Position numbers and translations under genes: made by a program. Of a stretch of 64,000 nt of DNA, positions 33,071-44,894 are shown in pieces. The notes beneath the pieces were generated by a model, which saw only the letters and a list, made by a program, of their open reading frames with translations, did no database searches and had not been told where the DNA came from. The stretch is from Zanthoxylum bungeanum (Eukaryota > Streptophyta > Magnoliopsida > Sapindales > Rutaceae), in contig SKCR01033650.1 in NCBI GenBank assembly GCA_019454045.1, positions 124,001 to 188,000 on the forward strand. Direction: 5' to 3'. How positions within the stretch are numbered: the stretch's first letter is position 1; the number at the start of each line of letters is the position of its first letter.

Positions 33071-34731
33071 ATGAGACGAACCAGAAGCTTTGAACTTCGA
33101 CCGCTTGACCCAGAAATTGAAAGAACCATCAGACAGTTGAGAAGGGAAATGCGAGAAGGCCAAGAAGCTTTAGTCAACATAGAACCTGAACCGTTGGAGG
33201 TTGCACCATCAATTCCCATTCGAGACTGAACCATTCCGGTGGTTGACAGACTCATTTCATGTATTGTACTTCCTCCCTTACCAGCAAATGTGTGTGACAT
33301 CAAAACATGCATTAAGATGATTCAGCAGTCAGTTCAGTTCGGGAGGAATGCAACTGAAGATCCTAATGTCCACATCAGTAACTTCCTGGAAGTTTGTGGT
33401 ACTTTCAACTACAACAGAGCATCAGAAGAAGCAATGAGACTGCGAAATTTTCCATATTCCCTGAAAGACAGAGCTAAAGCTTGGCTACATTCACTACCAG
33501 CAGGTTCTATCACAACTTGGAACACTTTAGCCACCAAATTTCTTGCAAAGTACTTTCCACCAGCCAGAACCGGAAAGTTGAGGAATGACATCACATCATT
33601 TGTACAACAAGATTCAGAATCCCTCTGCGAATCTTGGGAAAGGAATAAAGATTTGCTCCGGAAATGTCCTCCCCATGAGATTCCAAAATGGCTTCAAGTC
33701 CAAACATTCTATAATGGGCTTTCTGGAATAATGAGAACACAATCGATGCTGCTGCTGGAGGAGCCTTGATGGCAAAAGGAGAAGATCAAGCCTGAGACCT
33801 AATCGAAGAAATGGCCAACAACAATTCCTTGTGGCCAACAGAAAGGAGCATGATCCAAAGAATTGCAGGAATTTATGAAAGTGGAGCCAATACAGCAGTC
33901 AACGCCAAGCTAGATCAGATATGCAAATTCATGGAGACTCTTACCACTGGATCCACAAGTTCACCATATGGAGGAGCACCAGAGTCGAACCAACTTGAAG
34001 AGACAGTGAATTTTGTCAACAATTTCAATAGACATAGGAACAATCCATATTCCAACACCTACAACCCAGGGTGGAGGAATCATCCCAATTTTTCATGGAG
34101 CAACAATTCAGGCCAACAGCAGAACTATCCACCACCTGAATTCCAGCAACAGAACAAAAGTCAGAAGCAGGCATATGAACCAGGAATAACAGAAGTGTTG
34201 ACCTACTTGAAAAAGATAGAAGCAAAACACGACTCTCAAGCAGCAAGATATGATACTATGTTTCAATCTCGAGCAGCAAGATATGATGCTATGTTTCAAT
34301 CCCAAGCAGCATTAATTAAAAGTCAATCTGCTTCTATTAAAGCACTGGAGAATCAAATTGGACAACTGGCAAATGCTCAGAGTTACAGACCGCCAGGTAC
34401 CATTCCTAGCAACACAGAGAAAAATCCAAGAAACATGGGGAAGAAGCAATGTCATGCCATCATGTTAAAAAGCGGTACTGAAATCAACAAAGATGTTGGA
34501 GCCAAAACAGCTGCTGAGGAAGTTCCAAAAGAAACAAAGCAACAGATGGAGGAAAAAGAAGCAAAGGAAAAAGAACAGATCATTCCACCTCCACATTTTC
34601 CTCAACGTCTCCAGAAGAACAAATTGGATAAGCAATTTTCTCTCGATTCCTGGAGATCTTCAAAAAGCTGCATATCAACATTCCATTTGCAGAAGCGTTG
34701 GAACAAATGCCCAGCTATGCCAAATTCATGA
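33071..34731 (+). pseudogene. Element D gag, broken
   Basis: Athila-type gag. The N-terminus starts at ATG 33071; an in-frame TGA at 33227-33229 separates it from 33239-33769. That block has the conserved core (RLRNFPYSLKDRAKAWLHSL, then SITTWNTLATKFLAKYFP). A one-base frame change near 33750, followed by a TGA near 33793, leads to 33811-34731, which covers an Asn/Gln-rich linker and coiled-coil-like region. Another frame change near 34640 precedes protease. The last ~30 codons before 34731 are out of frame. Confidence 0.85.
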
Positions 34732-35774
34732 AAGACATTCTTTCACGAAAGCGGAGATTGGGAGATTTCGAGACAGTAGCATTATCAGAAGAATGCAGCG
34801 CTATCATTCAGATGAAACTTCCCCCAAAGTTGAAAGATCCTGGCAGTTTCATTGTTCCTTGCACCATAGGAGAACATGGCTTCGGTAAGGCTCTATGTGA
34901 TTTAGGTGCGAGTTTTAACTTGATGATTTTTTCTATTTTCAGGAAATTACAGATTGGAGAAACAATGCCAACTCCAGTCTCACTACAACTTGCTAATAGA
35001 ACGCTCGTATTTCCAAGAGGCGTAGTTGAGGATGTACTAGTTAAGGTTGACAAATTCATTTTCCCAGCAGATTTTATTGTCATTGATATGGAGGAAGACG
35101 CAGACGTGCCGATCATTCTCTGGAGACCATTCTTGGCTACAGGTCGAACCATCATTGATGTACAAAAAGGAGAATTAACCATGAGGGTACAAGACCAAGA
35201 AGTAACATTCAATGTTTTCAAGGCCATGAATTTCCCAGAAGATGAAAAGAATGAGGAATGTTTCAGACTTGATGTGATACACAGTACCATTCAGAACTCT
35301 AATGCAATGCAAAGTTCTACTGACAAACTTAAAACATGTCAATTGTCTGTGGAGCCTAAAGATAAAGCGTCTTTTGTACTGAAGAAGCCAATTCTTGCAC
35401 TACAAGCAACAGAAGAGAAAAAGTTCCACCAGCTCAACGAATTGGAGGAATTTCACAATCAACCTTTTGAGGATGCCAAATTGTACAAGGAAAAGGCAAG
35501 GAAAAGACATGATGAGAAGTTAGTGCGCATACAACTGGAACCAGAGCAGAAGGTACTGTTAAACAAATCAAGGGTGAAATTCTTCCCATGGAAGCCAAAA
35601 TCACGGTGGTCAGGTCCATTTGTGATCACCAAGGTTTTACCAGATAGAGCCGTTGAGATACATGATCATGACTCCAACAAAACTTTCAAGGTTAAAAACA
35701 AGCGTGTCAAGCACTACTGGGGAGAATCATTTGAGCGACAAAAAGAAATTGTTACACTTTCAGATCCAGCTTAA
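34698..35774 (+). pseudogene. Element D protease joined in frame to integrase C-terminus
   Basis: 358 codons without a stop. Residues about 1-170 are gag/protease with the aspartic protease site CDLGASFNLM. At about residue 240 the sequence passes without a break into the integrase C-terminal part (QLNELEEF, AKLYKEKARKRHDEK, SRWSGPFVITKVLP), ending in the usual tail. The reverse transcriptase, RNase H and integrase catalytic core, normally well over 1,000 residues, are gone. The deletion keeps frame. The product could not reverse transcribe or integrate on its own. Confidence 0.88.
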
Positions 35775-35913
35775 CGTTCGAGAAGTCAAGTCTGGTTGAC
35801 GACTCTAAACTTAGCGCTTGCAGGGAGGCAACCCATGCAATTTTTGTATATATTGTGATTTGGTGTGATTTAAATTTTGTGTGTTTAGTTTTTGCAGATT
35901 AAGACATTTCAGG
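35775..35913 (+). other. Conserved post-pol spacer of element D with a possible splice acceptor
   Basis: Contains GTCTGGTTGACGACTCTAAA and AGGGAGGCAACCCATG, which I recognise as typical just after the polyprotein of Athila-like elements. TTTTTGCAG at about 35889-35897 would serve as a splice acceptor just ahead of the ORF at 35914. Confidence 0.55.
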
Positions 35914-36381
35914 ATGGAAGAAGTTCTCGCAAATCTTCACAAGCAATTTCCGTCTCTCCCTCAAAACTCTCTGATGAAAGTCTACAACGCTCGCTTAGAA
36001 CGGATGAGACTACTAACAATCCATGGTGTTCCTAATGACATTTGTTGGGTAATTGAAGCACGAGTCCGATTGGCATGTGAGTCTTATGACTCTTTTATTT
36101 CACATCTTCCTGGTTTTGGAAGAAACACCTATGCAAATAAACGTAGAGCTAAGCAAATTGGTGTTTGTTACAAATGTGCACGCTGGAATTGCAATACTCG
36201 TTGTCGTTTTTTTGGTATGGTGTCTGATAATCGTGAAGACAAAATTAAATTCATTAGGGATGGCTTGAGTAAGGAGTCTTTAGATGATATATCTTCAACT
36301 CTTGAGACGCATCCAAGTGGATATGTTCACATAGCCATTCGCAAATTACATACACAATTCCAAAAGGAAAGACACAATTAA
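35914..36381 (+). CDS. Uncharacterised 155-residue cysteine-motif protein in element D
   Basis: Uninterrupted ORF from ATG 35914 (the frame is open further left to a GTG at 35881, after the possible splice acceptor). The protein is basic and soluble, with no signal peptide or membrane helix. The clearest feature is a cysteine cluster at residues 85-97 with spacing C-x2-C-x4-C-x3-C (CYKCARWNCNTRC), which could bind zinc; further Cys are at 44 and 55. A basic segment RNTYANKRRAKQ precedes it. It sits where env-like ORFs occur in Athila elements but does not resemble an envelope protein. I do not recognise the family. It is intact although gag and LOG in the same element are broken. Confidence 0.55.
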   Translation: MEEVLANLHKQFPSLPQNSLMKVYNARLERMRLLTIHGVPNDICWVIEARVRLACESYDSFISHLPGFGRNTYANKRRAKQIGVCYKCARWNCNTRCRFFGMVSDNREDKIKFIRDGLSKESLDDISSTLETHPSGYVHIAIRKLHTQFQKERHN

Positions 36382-36727
36382 GTCTTGGGAATCTGACTCA
36401 AAAAGACCATGTTTGCCAGTTTATAAGAAATTGGATGGGAAACTTGTCTCTGACGCATAGACGTCAATCAAGCCGCTACTTTTCTTGTACATATTATATC
36501 TCTTTGTCTTTTCCTAATAATTGTAAATTATTTTGTTGTTTTCTTTTATTTTCTCCGACAGGATTCAGACCTTTTTGACTTTCACGATTTATTTTACTGT
36601 TAACTAATAATCGTCCTTTGGAAGATACTTGTGCTATTATTACTCACCCTTTTCAGGTACTATAAATTCAACCCGTCATTGCACTTTTGAAGGCATCCAG
36701 AGTTGAGAAAGAAATACATAAAAAAAA
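36382..36727 (+). other. Spacer between the unknown ORF and the LOG pseudogene
   Basis: Non-coding, T-rich. CTATAAATTCAA near 36660 resembles a TATA box about 70 bp before the LOG start codon, which could be a fragment of the donor gene's leader or a coincidence. Confidence 0.35.
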
Positions 36728-37376
36728 ATGGAAGCCACTTCAAGAAGACGAGTTGAAAACATCTGTGTGTTTTGCGGTAGTAGTGTTGGTGTTAAGCCAC
36801 AATACGTAGAAGCAGCACAAGAATTGGGTCGAGTCTTAGCTGCAAGGAATATGCACTTAATATATGGCGGAGGCAATCTTGGACTAATGAGGATCGTTTC
36901 AAAGGCTGTACAGGATGGAGGCAGTCACGTTTTGGGAATCATCCAAAAACCCTTGGTAGAAGCAAATCTTATTGGATCATCAAGGAGATGAACTGATCGT
37001 ACCAGGTATGTCCGAGCGACTGGTAGAAATGATTAACCGTGCTGATGCTTTTATTGCTTTGCCAGGTGGCTTGGGTACATTGGAGGAATTTTTATTGTGC
37101 TATCTTGGGCGAACCTGAACATACATCAGAAACCAATTGGGCTGTTTAACGTTGATGGATTTTATGATTTTCTTTTGTATTTCTTGATGATGCCCGGAGA
37201 AATGGGTTTGTGTCAAAACCTTTGAAAGAACTCCTATTTACTGCCAGAACTGCTCCGGATCTAATTGACCAACTCTTAGCCTATGAACCACGAGTTGATC
37301 CTATCATTTCAAAGATAAATGGTTTGAGGACGATCGTGGTAAGAGGCGTCGTGTTAATCTGGATCTTAACCTTTAA
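36728..37376 (+). pseudogene. Intronless LOG (LONELY GUY) cytokinin-activating enzyme, captured and frameshifted
   Basis: LOG enzymes release free cytokinin bases from riboside 5'-monophosphates in the cytosol. The copy opens MEATSRRRVENICVFCGSS at 36728 and continues with LIYGGGNLGLM; from about 36987, in another frame, come [15 protein letters not shown] and the nucleotide-binding motif [27 protein letters not shown] (about 37109) and PDLIDQLLAYEPRVDP (about 37250) follow in further frames. It ends RRRVNLDLNL and TAA at 37374-37376. At least four single-base-scale frame changes (near 36985, 37090, 37185, 37320) disable it. Length, about 215 codons, is normal for LOG. Plant LOG genes have several introns, so an uninterrupted copy points to capture from processed mRNA. 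It lies in the element's sense orientation. Confidence 0.85.
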
Positions 37377-38692
37377 TTTCCTGTAGATTTTCAGCTAACC
37401 AGGTACGACCTTCTTAACTCTCATTTTACTGTTTAAGACATTGGGGACAATGTCTCATTTAGGTTTGGGGGAGGGAATTAGTTGATCAGTACCTTGTTTT
37501 TAGTTTGTGTGTTCTTTTTATTTTTAGTCCAAAATTTTTCGAAAAATACAAAAAAAAAATTGAAAATTTTTCAAAAATTACAAAAATATTTTTGTGTTTT
37601 TATTTTGACTAAAAGGGTGAAATTGGTGAAAGATAGCTGAGTAAGGAGTTTCCACTCCTAATACGTATCTGAAGCCTATTTTCGAAATAAGTTATTTTTG
37701 TTTATTTCATTTTAAATTATTTAATTTGTAAATTCTCCATAAAACGGACTAAAATGGATCTTCATATGTTTAGTTGACAGGTATTATCAACATGCATAGT
37801 AACATACGAACATGAGTTAAAATTGAAAAGTTTGTAATATTTAGTGCTATAGTTTAATTGGAGGAAGCATCTCAAAAAGCAATGGAGTAAAAAAAAATCT
37901 GAGATCCGAGTTATTAAGTCTGTAAGGGTGTTTTAACACCTAGTGCCCTAAAACCAACTGGTTTGGGAGTCACTGGCTCAAAGCTCGCTACATGGATCAA
38001 AGATGCTGCAAAAATATCTTAAGTCTGAGTAATTAAGTCTTTAGGGGTGTCTTAACACCTGGTGCCCTAAAGCCAACTGGTTTGGGAGCCACCGACCCAA
38101 CACTCGTTACATAGATGGAAGATATTGTATATAAATAAAAAAATAGAAAAAAAATTCAAAAAAAAAATCCGAAAAATCCGAAAAATTATTCCATTGCTGC
38201 AAAAAGGTGTTAAATCTGATAAAACTTTAGGACAAAAATATTACTCTCTTATCAACTGCACTTATGACTGTTGTGGGCAAAAATGAGTTGTTTAATATTA
38301 TGTTGGTTGTGTATATGAAGAATGGTAAATATAATCGGAGAATTTACTTATTCAGTAATTTAAAAAGAAACAAAACAACTAGTAACTTGGAGTAGAAGTT
38401 TCACCTAATTAGTCATTAACTTCTTTATTCTCTTTTCGCTTGTCTTTTTGCTTTTGTGTGCATTAGTTTTACTACCTTTTTACTTTTACAAAATGTTTGT
38501 GGGTATCATTGCTGTAAGCCCTCACGAGACTATAACTCGTCCACTAGGGACACCTAGGGGTTTAAAGGCTTGTTGCATATGCTAAATGCAACCGTGATCC
38601 CTACGAAAGTGGCTTAGTTTAATTTTAATTGTTTCTTGTATTTTATTTTGTTGTTTTGCTCGAGGACTAGCAAAATGTTAGGTTTGGGGGTG
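37377..38692 (+). other. Element D 3' non-coding region and polypurine tract
   Basis: Contains ACATTGGGGACAATGT (about 37439), a self-complementary motif followed by GGTTTGGGGGAGGG, a purine run that I associate with this position in Athila-like elements. Two ~130 bp direct repeats lie at about 37900-38110 (TTAACACCTAGTGCCCTAAA / TTAACACCTGGTGCCCTAAA). The polypurine tract proper is GGTTTGGGGGTG at 38681-38692, touching the LTR. Confidence 0.75.
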
Positions 38693-40506
38693 TGATGAGC
38701 GGAAAATATATCAATATTTACCGCCTCTTTTACTTAATATTTTGTTTAGTTTCTCGGGTTTGATGAACGTTTTGATATGTTTTAGTTTATTTTGCAGATA
38801 AAATAATATTGGGACTTAATGAAATCATTTAGGAAAAAATATGGGTCAAATAAGGGCAAAAATTGGACTTGACATATTAATTTTGGAGACTGGAAACTTG
38901 AAAGAGCGTTTTAACGAAGTGCAGTTTTGGAAATTCCAGTTTTGTGCATCTTTCATAATTTGGGCATAACTTTTTACTCCGATATCGGATTGAGCTGATT
39001 CAGGTTCCAGATTAAATAAGACTCAAAGTTCTACAGCTTTGAAAGACAAAATAATTTCGAATTCTGAAGATTTCATGCCCAAAATTGATGAACCATCCAG
39101 AAGTGTGTTGTGTGTAATTATTAAAGTCACTTTCAATCATTTTCAAAGCAAAAAAATAAATTAATAAATAAATAATAAAAATTATCAAATCATCACCAAA
39201 CATGATAAGAGATTAGTGGAGCAATTAATAATGGATTTGGTGGAGCAATTAGTGGAGCAATTAGTGGAGCAATTAATAATTGATTTGATGGAGGTAAAAT
39301 TTTGCCTATAAATACCAAGCCATTTCATTTGTAAAATTCATACTTTTTTCTAAGGAATTCCTTAAGAATACTAAGAATATTGTATCTTGTTTGTTTATTT
39401 ATAGCTTTCAGTAATTAATTTCCGCTTTCGCACTTTCTTTTCTTTACTTTTCAGTTTTTACTTTCCGTAATTTACTTTTACGCACAGTACTTTTCTTTCT
39501 TTAATTTTCAGCAATTTACTTTCAGCATTTACTTTCAGCAATTTACTTTTCAGCAATTTACTTTCAGCATTTACTTTCAGTAATTTACTTTCAGCATTTA
39601 CTTTTCAGCATTTAATTTTCAGTATTTAATTTCAGCATTTACTTTCAGCATTTAATTTTCAGTATTTAATTTCAGCATTTACTTTCCTTCATTTAATTTT
39701 CAGTATTTAATTTTCAGTATTTTACTTTATGTCTTTTATTTTATTTAAGTTTTTTTTACTACCCGTAAATATGTGTCGTAACTAAGCCAGTTATCTGGGG
39801 TTGTGATGAAATCCAATATCACTGGTTTATAAGAGGTTATATTATAGCTTGGGTAATATAAAGATTTATTTATTGAGTCTTAATCTTAATGTTTTTTCAT
39901 TAACTGGCCATTAATAAAATTGAACTGGGAAACTTAAAATGAACTAGACATAAGGATTTTAAGTTTAAGACCTTAGACTCAATAGTCCACGATCTTCCTT
40001 GAGGATAGATAACCCTTTAATAGATTTCCTTACAGGATAGACATATACCTGTCGGGCGGGGGTAGCCATAATTGGAACTTAAACTTAATGAATCCAGATA
40101 ATTTGGTTGACATAGACATATGGTTCAATTGGGTTAAACTGGGTATTTGTGTCTGACCATCGACAGAGGCTTACACATAATTTAGTGTTCTAGGTTAATA
40201 AATCAATATATTACCCAACTTTAAGATAACCACTTCATCTTTAAAATGATATTGGAAGAAATCACAACTCTAGATAGTTTTTAATATTGAATTTTCTTAA
40301 AACCTACTTTCGAACAATTTTATTTACTTGTTTTTAAATTTAGAATCGTCACCATTTCAAATCAATCAAACAACCTGTTAGATACTAGTAATCATTTGAC
40401 CTCATAAAATTAATAGATTAGATATTAAGTCCTCGTGGGATCGATATTTTTATACTACTTGAACGATACGTGCGCTTGCGTTATACTTGTGTGTTTACGC
40501 CAGTCA
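38693..40506 (+). repeat. Element D 3' LTR
   Basis: 1,814 bp, TGATGAGCGG...GCCAGTCA. Pairs with 31155-32939; the length difference is mostly in the TTTCAGCATTTAC minisatellite. Confidence 0.93.
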
Positions 40507-40511
40507 GTTCA

Positions 40512-42609
40512 CAGCTTGAGCGATATCAGGTCGTGTGCAATTCGTGAGATACATCAAACTTCTGATGATTCTCGAATACTCTAATTGCGATACGCTAGAG
40601 CCAGCATTCTTTGATAGATGAAGAGTTAGGTTCACATGGGTTCTAACCACATTTAGATCCCATTTGTTATATTTCTCAAGTATCTTCTCAATGTAATGAG
40701 TCTGAGATAATATATATCTGTCCGATGTCCTAGAAATCTTAATTCCTAGGATCACATCAGCTACTCCCAAATCTTTCATATCAAATCTGTTGGATAACAC
40801 GTTTTTGGTAGACTGAATCATTTCATAATTACTAAAAATTATCAGTATATCGTCTACATAAAGACACATAATGACATATTCTTTTTGAGTTGATTTGGTG
40901 TACACACTTATCATACTCATTGGTTTTGAACCAACTTGACAACATCTTTTTGTCAAATTTCTCATGCCATTGTTTAGGTGCTTGTTTTAATCCTTACAAA
41001 GATTTTACAAGTTTGCACACATTCTGTTCTTGTCCAGGAACATTAAACCCATCTAGTTGTTCCATGTAAATCTCTTCATCCAATTCATCATTCAAGAATG
41101 TCATCTTTACATCCATTTGATGTATTTCAAGACCAAATATAGCTGTTATGGCTATGAGCATTCTTATCGATGTGATACGAGTCACTGGTGAATAAGTGTC
41201 AAAGTAATCAAGGAATTTCTTTTGTCTATAACCTTTTATGACAAGTCTTGTCTTGTACTTATCTATTGATCCATCCGTTTTCATCTTCCGTTTGAGTATC
41301 CATTTCTAACCCAGTGTCTTACAATCTGGAGGAAGATCAACCAACTCCCAAGTATGGTTCTGTAGGATTGAATCAATCTCACTGTTAATAGCCTCTTTCC
41401 ACATAGGTGCCTCCGGAGAAGACATTGCTTCTTTATAGCTTTGAGGCTCATTTTCTAACAAGTATGTCAGAAAATCGGGACCAAACGACTTAGACGTTCT
41501 AGCTCTTTTGCTACGTCTAGGTTCGATTGTCTCAATGTTTACGCGTTGGTCCGACTCTTGGTCAACCTGATCACTGTCCTTGACAGTATCAATAGCTCTT
41601 CTGAGAGACTCTGTTCTTTGTCTTTCTTTACAAGGAAATGTCTCTTCAAAAAATATTGCATTCTTTGACTCAATTATCATATTCGGATTGATGTCAGGAA
41701 TCTTAGACTTATGTACCAAGAATCGATACACACTACTGTTGCAAGCATATCCAATGAATATACAGTCAATATTTTTGGGTCATATTCTAACCTTCTTATG
41801 TTTATGAACCATTACTTTGGCAAGACACCCATACACTTTTAGGTATTTGTAGGAAGGTACGCGACCTTTCCACAACTCATATGGTGTCTTGTCCAATCTT
41901 CTGTGTGGAAGCTTGTTTAAAACGTAGTTCGCGGAAAGCAAGGCTGGGGTAAACCAGAACTTGTCAACATGACGTTCATTATTTCCTTCAACGTTCGGTT
42001 TTTACGCTCAGCAATCCCATTTTGTTGAGGAGAATAAAGAGCAGTGGTTTCGTGAATAATTCTGTGCCCGAACAGTATTCACCGAATGGTGACACATATT
42101 CACCACCTCTATCACTCATAATTCTCTTGATTTTCTTGCCAAGTTGATTTTCAACTTCGTTCTTATAATGTATAAAGCTCTCAATAGCTTCATTTTTGCT
42201 CCTCAGTAAATACACATAACAGAATCTTGTGCTATCATCGATAAAAGTGACAAATTACTTTTTACCACCTCTTGTTTGCATAATATTCATATCACACACA
42301 TCAGTGTGTACAAGTTCCAAGGGTTCAGAACTTCATTTTATGGAATGAAATGATGTTCTATGTATTTTTTCTTCAACACATGCCTCACACTTATGTTGAC
42401 TATCAATTGCAAATTTAGGTATAAGGTCCATGTTAATTAATTTAGGCATCATATCATAATTAACATGTCCTAACCTCCAATGCCATATATTTTATGACTC
42501 AATAATATAAGCAGAATTCGTAGCTTTATTATTACCATTGTGTCTATTGACAGTCATTACATTAAATTTAAAAAGGCCATCGGTGAGGTATCATCTTCCT
42601 ACATAAACA
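40512..42609 (-). pseudogene. Element B pol remnant: integrase and reverse transcriptase
   Basis: Resumes after element D. Blocks 40512-40965 (reverse transcriptase with LYVDD, and the start of RNase H with TRPDIAQAVN), 40994-41284, 41306-41731 (connection), 41988-42215 (integrase with SDRGGEY), then degraded linker. Frames differ between blocks. Compared with Copia-1 there is an extra ~30 bp deletion near 41945 in integrase. Confidence 0.88.
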
Positions 42610-43777
42610 TCATTTTTTTGTCATTACAAATTTACCAGAAATAAATACAAGCTTAAAACCAGCCTTGCTAAGGAGAGAACCCGAGACCAAGTTCTTTCGA
42701 ATATCTGGAACATGCAGTACATTCTTCAATGTAAGCTCTTTTCCGGACGTCATCTTCAGAACCATTGTGCCTTGTCCAACCACTCTTGAGGTAGACGAGT
42801 TTCCCATTGTCAGATGATCTCCACCATCGACCTTCTGATACAAGGAAAACATCTTGATAGCTACACATATATGACGAGTAGCCCCAGTGTCTACCCACAA
42901 TTCTCTCGGATTCCCAACCAAGTTGGCTTCAGTTACCACTGCTAATAGATTCATCTATGAGATCTCTTCAGCCATGAGCCTCATTTTTCTTTTTTCTGCC
43001 CTTGTCCTGAGACTTCTTGTTTCTGCAGTCCTTTGCCATATGACCGCTCTTTCCACAGTTATAGCACTTCCCCTTGAACTTCTTGTTCGTTGGGAAGAAT
43101 CAGCTTCACTGTTCTTTCTCTTCTTGCTGATGTTGGCCTTAGACTCCATAGTCTTGTAGATGGCCTTCTCGGACTTTCTTTTGTCCTCTTCGATCCTCAG
43201 TCGAACGCCAAGGTCTTTAAGGCTCATCTGCTTCTTTTTGTGTTTCAGATAGCTCCTGAAGTCCTTCCATGCTGGAGGTAACTTTTCAATTATGGTGGCA
43301 ACTTGAAACGTCTCACAGAGGTTTCATTCCTTCAACCAGTATTTCATGAATGATCAATTATAGTTCACTCAACTGAGACATCACCGTTCTTGAATCTACC
43401 ATCTTGTAGTCCAGGAACCTACCCACGACAAATTTCTTTTGACCGGCATCCTCTGTTTTGTATTTCTTCTCGAGAGATTCCCAGAGAATCTTCGCAGAAG
43501 ACATGCCTTGGTACACATTGTACATGGTATTGTCAAGTCCACCCAAAAGGTAGTTCTTGCACAGGAAGTCTCCAGACAACCATGTTTGTTCTCGCAGTTC
43601 CTTGGCTATTTCTGATTCACCCTCCACAGGACCCGGATGATCTTTGAGGAAATTAGCCAACTGAAGAGTTATCAGGTAGAACAGCATTTTGCTCTGCCAC
43701 TATTTAAAGTTTGCCCCACCAAACATGTCCGATTTTTCTCCATGAGAGACCGGTACTGTGATGTTTCCGCTAGCCAT
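42610..43777 (-). pseudogene. Element B gag and protease remnant
   Basis: Gag starts at ATG 43777-43775 with MASGNITVPVSH; an early stop (TAG) occurs near 43704 where Copia-1 has CAG. Blocks: 43687-43358 (gag core, reading past the point where Copia-1 stops), 43227-42955 (zinc knuckle region, frame-shifted) and 42954-42610 (protease site [11 protein letters not shown], intact Asp-Thr-Gly). Confidence 0.87.
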
Positions 43778-43780
43778 ATG
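43773..43780. other. Empty target site of hAT-2 in element B
   Basis: GCTAGCCATATGTAACTGG at the start of gag is the uninterrupted equivalent of the Copia-1 site where hAT-2 lies between two copies of GCCATGCG. Confidence 0.92.
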
Positions 43781-44894
43781 TAACTGGAAAAACCAACATG
43801 GGTCAATAAGTCTACAAAAGATAAATTGCACAATGATCAACAAATGATCTTGTTCAAGTAATATACCAAGTTTCCACTTGTTGTTCTATTTGACAGAAGT
43901 ACCAATAAACACAAGTCCTTGAATTCCGACTAAGGTTTCTTATAAAAAGTAGATAATGAATATTCTCAGAGGACGAGAGGGGTCCGAAATAACCACTTAA
44001 GTCTCTGACCACTTAGGCTCTCATCGCCTTTTTGACAGAATATCCTTAAATATTTCCTCAACAGAAACTCTTAGCAATTCAAACTTTAGTATTTCACTTT
44101 CAATTTCACAATACAATATTCGATATGTGTAGATATATGTGTATGTGTCAATCAAGATTGGATGAAATTACTTGTGTATAATTACACTTTAAATTCTAAC
44201 CCAAGTATGCAACACACAATTAATTATTCAACTTTATCACTATGTGTATGCTTGTGATAATTGAACACCCTAATAATAACTTAAATCTATACTACCAAGA
44301 TTATTGTGATTCAGTATATTATTTACTAAGTTAATATTATGAATACTTAAATTAATCTAAGTCTTTCCAGTTTATAAACTATTCTAGGACTAATTCGTTA
44401 GTGTCGAGTTCGTATCTACGTTCGAACGAGACTGTCCAGTGTGCATACGTTCGTGTTGCATTCGATAACGCGTTCGAACGAAGTGTTCCAGAGAGTTCAT
44501 GTTCGTGTAGCGTTCGGGAACGCGTTCGAACGATGTATTCCAGAGAGTTCACGTTCGTATAGCATTCGAGAACGCGTTCGAACGGAATATTCCAGAGAGT
44601 CTATGTTCGTATCGCATTTAAAACACGTTCGAACAATTTAAGTCAGAGGGCTTGTGTTCGATTTGTATTTGAATACGCGTTCGAACGTTCTTAGGAAAAA
44701 AAGCTTACGTTCAAATTGTGTTTGAAGATGCGTTTGAACGTTCTTACAATATTTCATATTTTAGCCTTTGCGTTCGTCGGGCGTTCGAACGCCCTGCGTA
44801 TTTTTCATGCACAGACTATATTTTCCAGAAAATTTTTCTTATCTAAGCATGCAAAATTACTATTTAACAATACTAATTGATAAGTTCTTAAGAT
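43781..44894 (-). other. Element B 5' untranslated leader with CGTTCGAACG array
   Basis: Matches the Copia-1 leader. The repeat array spans about 44405-44800 with about eight units of the CGCGTTCGAACG type, one more than Copia-1. The presumed primer-binding region, element strand ATCTTAAGAACTTAT, touches the LTR at 44880-44894. Confidence 0.82.

Larger units (their letters stand above)
31155..40506 (+). mobile_element. Element D: Athila-like Ty3/gypsy element with captured LOG sequence
   Basis: Perfect TSD GTTCA (31150-31154, 40507-40511) in the pol region of element B. LTRs 31155-32939 and 38693-40506. Primer site TGGCGCCGTTGCCGGGGA at 32946 and a gag of Athila type. The reverse transcriptase, RNase H and integrase core are deleted. 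Between the truncated polyprotein and the 3' LTR lie an unknown 155-codon ORF and a LOG-like pseudogene. Confidence 0.94.

Noticed and set aside
33047..33769. Gag of D as a translated ORF through the TGA at 33227
   Set aside because: Readthrough is possible in principle, but a further frame change near 33750 and a second stop make simple decay the better reading.
35914..36381. Athila env-like protein
   Set aside because: The position fits, but there is no signal peptide, membrane helix or glycosylation-rich ectodomain; left as unknown.
36728..37376. Functional LOG gene of the host
   Set aside because: At least four frame changes split the reading frame and the sequence lies wholly inside element D between its polyprotein and 3' LTR; recorded as a captured pseudogene.
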